The position numbers and the translations under genes are program-made. 64,000 bases of DNA from Ischnura elegans (Eukaryota; Arthropoda; Insecta; Odonata; Coenagrionidae), in the NCBI RefSeq assembly GCF_921293095.1, contig NC_060251.1:62513585-62577584 (forward strand). The letters are read 5' to 3'. Below, piece by piece: positions 63,120-64,000 of the stretch. The notes below the pieces were generated by a model that was given only the letters and a program-made list of their open reading frames with translations, was not told where the DNA came from and did not search any database. Numbering within the stretch: position 1 is the stretch's first letter; each line of letters opens with the position of its first letter.

Positions 63120-63366
63120 ATACAGATGGGGGGCGCGCGCCCCTCCCTTGCGGCCCCGCCCGTATTGCCAAACATTGCTGAATCACAATTATAACTTTTT
63201 TATATCGTTAGATGGGATTGTCTTGCATATGTGTGTAATAAATTTAACTTAAATTTTATTAAACTCTGCATGTGACTAGATTATTTTTATCAGAATAAAA
63301 GTAAAGGTAACTCAAGAAATCTTTTGCGACCCCCCTCTCCCTCGAGTTTTTTCTGTATCCACTACT
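63120..63366 (+). mobile_element. hAT-type MITE, single copy
   Basis: CAGTGGCGGATACAG at the left is matched by CTGTATCCACTACTG at the right. Flanks AGTAACCC and AGTAGCTC agree at 5 of 8 positions, a possible decayed target duplication. Confidence 0.75.
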
Positions 63367-63484
63367 GAGTAGCTCACAGACTCAATGATTCAAGGAAAAT
63401 AGAGAATTGAAAGAAATGAGCAAGAAACATTCCCATTCCCCATGGCCGTGCTCTTTACTGGGCGAAGAAAGGAAGGCTGCCCAG

Positions 63485-63735
63485 ATAACACATAACATGT
63501 AATACACCTGTAATACAGCTGTATTACATGCATTATACATGATGTATAGCTGATGTATACATCTGTAATACAGCTGTATTACACGTGTAAAAGTAGCTCA
63601 AAAGTCCTGCCATACAGCTGTAATACATGTGTATTACAGCTGTATTTTTCTGGGAAATACAGCTGTAATACACGTGTATTACAGCTGTATATGTACATAT
63701 ACAGCTAATATACATGTGTATTACAGCTGTATATC
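63485..63735. repeat. Palindromic tandem array of ACAGCTGTAATACA units
   Basis: About ten units of TACAGCTGTATTAC and ATACACGTGTAT type alternate in both orientations. 63657-63690 is a perfect 34-bp palindrome. The minus-strand 72-codon frame 63533-63751 is only this repeat translated. Confidence 0.9.
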
Positions 63736-64000
63736 CTATGTATGGATACATCTAAATTATGTTTCTTGCTCAATAGTATTCATTAGCTGACCTCATTATC
63801 TTAAATATGCTGATTCCTCTAATATTAGCTGCTCTGGGAATTAATAAAGAATTTTCTCTTACTTATAAAGGCAGTCAATGGAAAAATTACTAATCTGACT
63901 AAACCTTACTTACGCTCTGTATTTCTAATTTCACTTGATCACACATCATCTTACCATAGCTACTCTAAGTAGCAGCTGTACTAGTTCAAATGCAGAGGCC

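Noticed and set aside
63485..63735. CRISPR-like array
   Set aside because: No regular unique spacers; units are contiguous palindromes in a eukaryotic context.
63533..63751. 72-codon minus-strand frame rich in Tyr, Ile and His
   Set aside because: Simple translation of the palindromic array.

Overview
The window is eukaryotic: AT-rich, repeat-dense nuclear DNA with GT-AG introns, an animal-type secreted enzyme gene split over seven coding exons, several clades of non-LTR retrotransposon, tRNA-derived SINEs and many short inverted-repeat elements (MITEs). The phospholipase B type and the zinc-finger/FP-like LINE ORF1 point to an arthropod, most likely an insect with a fairly large genome. The species cannot be named from the sequence; that step is inference.

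The only host gene I can support is a phospholipase B1-like GDSL lipase on the minus strand. Seven coding exons run from 35778 (ATG, signal peptide) down to 8972 (TGA). Every junction is GT-AG, all exon phases agree, and the joined product is 436 residues with catalytic Ser114, Asp372 and His375 in place. Intron 1 is about 17 kb. Introns 2 to 6 are 1.1 to 2.4 kb. The rest of 9-35.6 kb is intron filled with mobile DNA.

Region by region. 0-9 kb lies downstream of the gene and holds MITEs (hAT type with 8-bp target duplications, plus a 660-bp inverted-repeat family) and a LINE scrap. 9-36 kb is the gene with its intronic MITEs, SINEs, LINE tails and a long near-perfect inverted repeat at 22.6 kb. 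36-41.9 kb upstream of the gene is a MITE patchwork. 41.9-48.6 kb holds two non-LTR retrotransposons placed tail to tail: a 5'-truncated Jockey/CR1-like element with an intact 686-codon RT ORF, and a nearly full-length CR1-like element on the other strand with intact ORF1 and decayed ORF2. They sit inside an older dispersed repeat. 49.8-52.3 kb holds two decayed copies of a third LINE family. 52.3-64 kb has no recognisable host gene; it carries SINE and MITE debris, an inverted pair of transposase-like scraps, another copy of the 660-bp family and a palindromic tandem array at 63.5 kb.

I found no new multi-gene system. The most noteworthy signals are the intron-1 hairpin at 22.6 kb, MITEs lying within about 12 and 57 bp of lipase splice sites, the filled/empty-site pair for one hAT MITE family, and the palindromic array.
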